The translations under genes and the position numbers were made by a program. From contig JALVIU010000008.1 of the NCBI GenBank assembly GCA_027028665.1, positions 1 to 6,485 of the forward strand: a stretch of DNA of 6,485 nt, written 5' to 3'. The notes under the pieces are model-generated. The model saw only the letters and a list, made by a program, of their open reading frames with translations, was not told the DNA's origin and searched no databases. The DNA is from Candidatus Atribacteria bacterium. GTDB taxonomy: Bacteria > Atribacterota > JALVIU01. Below, one piece after another: positions 5,798-6,485 of the stretch; within the stretch, counting starts at the first letter, position 1, and every line of letters begins with the position of its first letter.

Positions 5798-6485
5798 AAG
5801 TTCTGATTAGAGTTATCCATGCATCTTTTAAATTTTTTGCCTTATATCCACCTCCTCCAAATAAAAGCACCCTATTTTTAAAATAGGTATCACCCAAATA
5901 TCTTATAAATTCAATAACCTCTCTATATCCATCTATAGTATATGAAAGATGAGAAATAGGATCATCAAAAAGTCCATCTACCCCAGCCTGCACAACTAAA
6001 AAGGAGGGGTGAAAGTATTTTATTATTTCCTCCGCTTTCCTTATACCATCAATAAGTTCTCCATCTTTTGCCTCTGGAGGAAGAGGTATATTAAATTTTG
6101 TCCCTTCTGCCCTTCCTTTACCCCTTTCTTCTTTAAATCCTGTCCCTGGATAAAGATATCTTCCATCCTCATGTATATCCAGTATTATTACCCTTTCATC
6201 TTCATAGAATCCATACATCACTCCATCCCCATGGTGTGCATCAATATCTATATAAAATACTTTATCTATATGTTTTTCTTCAAGGAGGTATGATATTGCA
6301 CATCCAGGGTCGTTAAATACACAAAAACCGGATGCCCTATCTCGTTTCGCATGATGAAGTCCTCCTGCAACTTGAAAAACAGGCATACCTTCCAAAGCAA
6401 TCTCTGCGCCCTTTAAGGCACTACCCACAAGATAAGAAGCCGCCTCATAGACCCCCTTAAAAGAAGGGGTATCACCATAGTCAAG
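5787..6485 (-). CDS. Histone-deacetylase-fold amidohydrolase (AcuC/HDLP-like), 5' end cut by window edge
   Basis: The frame is open from the right edge to TAA at 5787-5789, giving 232 residues of the C-terminal two thirds of a class I HDAC-like enzyme. An internal GTG at 6426-6428 is not the start: the 19 codons before it read LDYGDTPSFKGVYEAASYL, matching the family's conserved DTP-F-G-YEAA segment. Active-site residues are complete (numbered from the edge): the GGLHHA pair H44-H45; Zn ligands D82 and H84 in IDIDAHHGDG and D170 in QAGVDGL; catalytic Y214 in GGGGY. The protein ends about 17 residues after that Tyr, shorter at the C-terminus than AcuC or Aquifex HDLP. The family hydrolyses acetyl-amide bonds on protein lysines or small molecules such as acetylpolyamines; the substrate cannot be told from sequence. 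It ends 49 nt upstream of flhB on the same strand with no terminator visible between them. A link to flagella is unproven. Confidence 0.92.
   Translation of the reverse strand, partial: LDYGDTPSFKGVYEAASYLVGSALKGAEIALEGMPVFQVAGGLHHAKRDRASGFCVFNDPGCAISYLLEEKHIDKVFYIDIDAHHGDGVMYGFYEDERVIILDIHEDGRYLYPGTGFKEERGKGRAEGTKFNIPLPPEAKDGELIDGIRKAEEIIKYFHPSFLVVQAGVDGLFDDPISHLSYTIDGYREVIEFIRYLGDTYFKNRVLLFGGGGYKAKNLKDAWITLIRTFVN

Noticed and set aside
6426-6428. GTG as the start of the deacetylase.
   Set aside because: The frame continues upstream to the window edge with conserved family sequence (DTPSFKGVYEAA), so this is an internal Val codon.

Overview
The window is one unbroken run of bacterial genes, all on the minus strand. 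It belongs to the flagellar type III export and flagellar-placement cluster. The DNA is AT-rich, with heavy use of ATA for Ile and AGA/AGG for Arg. Gene spacing is very tight (gaps of 1-3 nt, or overlaps), and every flagellar protein is full length. The order flhB-flhA-flhF-flhG-PilZ is seen in Clostridia and in several deep-branching motile lineages. Composition and protein style would suit an AT-rich anaerobe or thermophile, for example a Nitrospirota-, Deferribacterota- or Desulfobacterota-like bacterium. That placement is a guess; the sequence alone does not fix the phylum.

In transcription order, from high to low coordinates: (1) the C-terminal two thirds of a histone-deacetylase-fold amidohydrolase (AcuC/HDLP type), cut by the right edge; (2) a 49-nt spacer with a plausible extended -10 promoter and a strong Shine-Dalgarno sequence; (3) flhB, the export-gate substrate-specificity switch; (4) flhA, the large export-gate protein; (5) flhF, the SRP-type GTPase that sets flagellar position, starting at TTG; (6) flhG, the MinD-type ATPase that regulates FlhF and flagellar number; (7) a YcgR-like PilZ protein, a probable c-di-GMP-responsive flagellar effector, cut by the left edge.

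The five flagellar genes look like one translationally coupled operon. FlhB and FlhA form the membrane export gate. FlhF and FlhG decide where and how many flagella are built. The PilZ protein would tie motility to c-di-GMP. The deacetylase ends just upstream on the same strand with no visible terminator, so read-through into flhB is possible.

No insertion sequence, CRISPR array, tRNA, rRNA or defence system is visible, and I see no novel multi-gene system. The points most worth a second look are local: an FlhB autocleavage motif reading NPIH instead of NPTH; a GC-rich perfect hairpin in the first codons of flhB; a 50-nt flhF/flhG overlap that encodes FlhG's FlhF-activating motif in two frames; and an A9 tract inside flhA.
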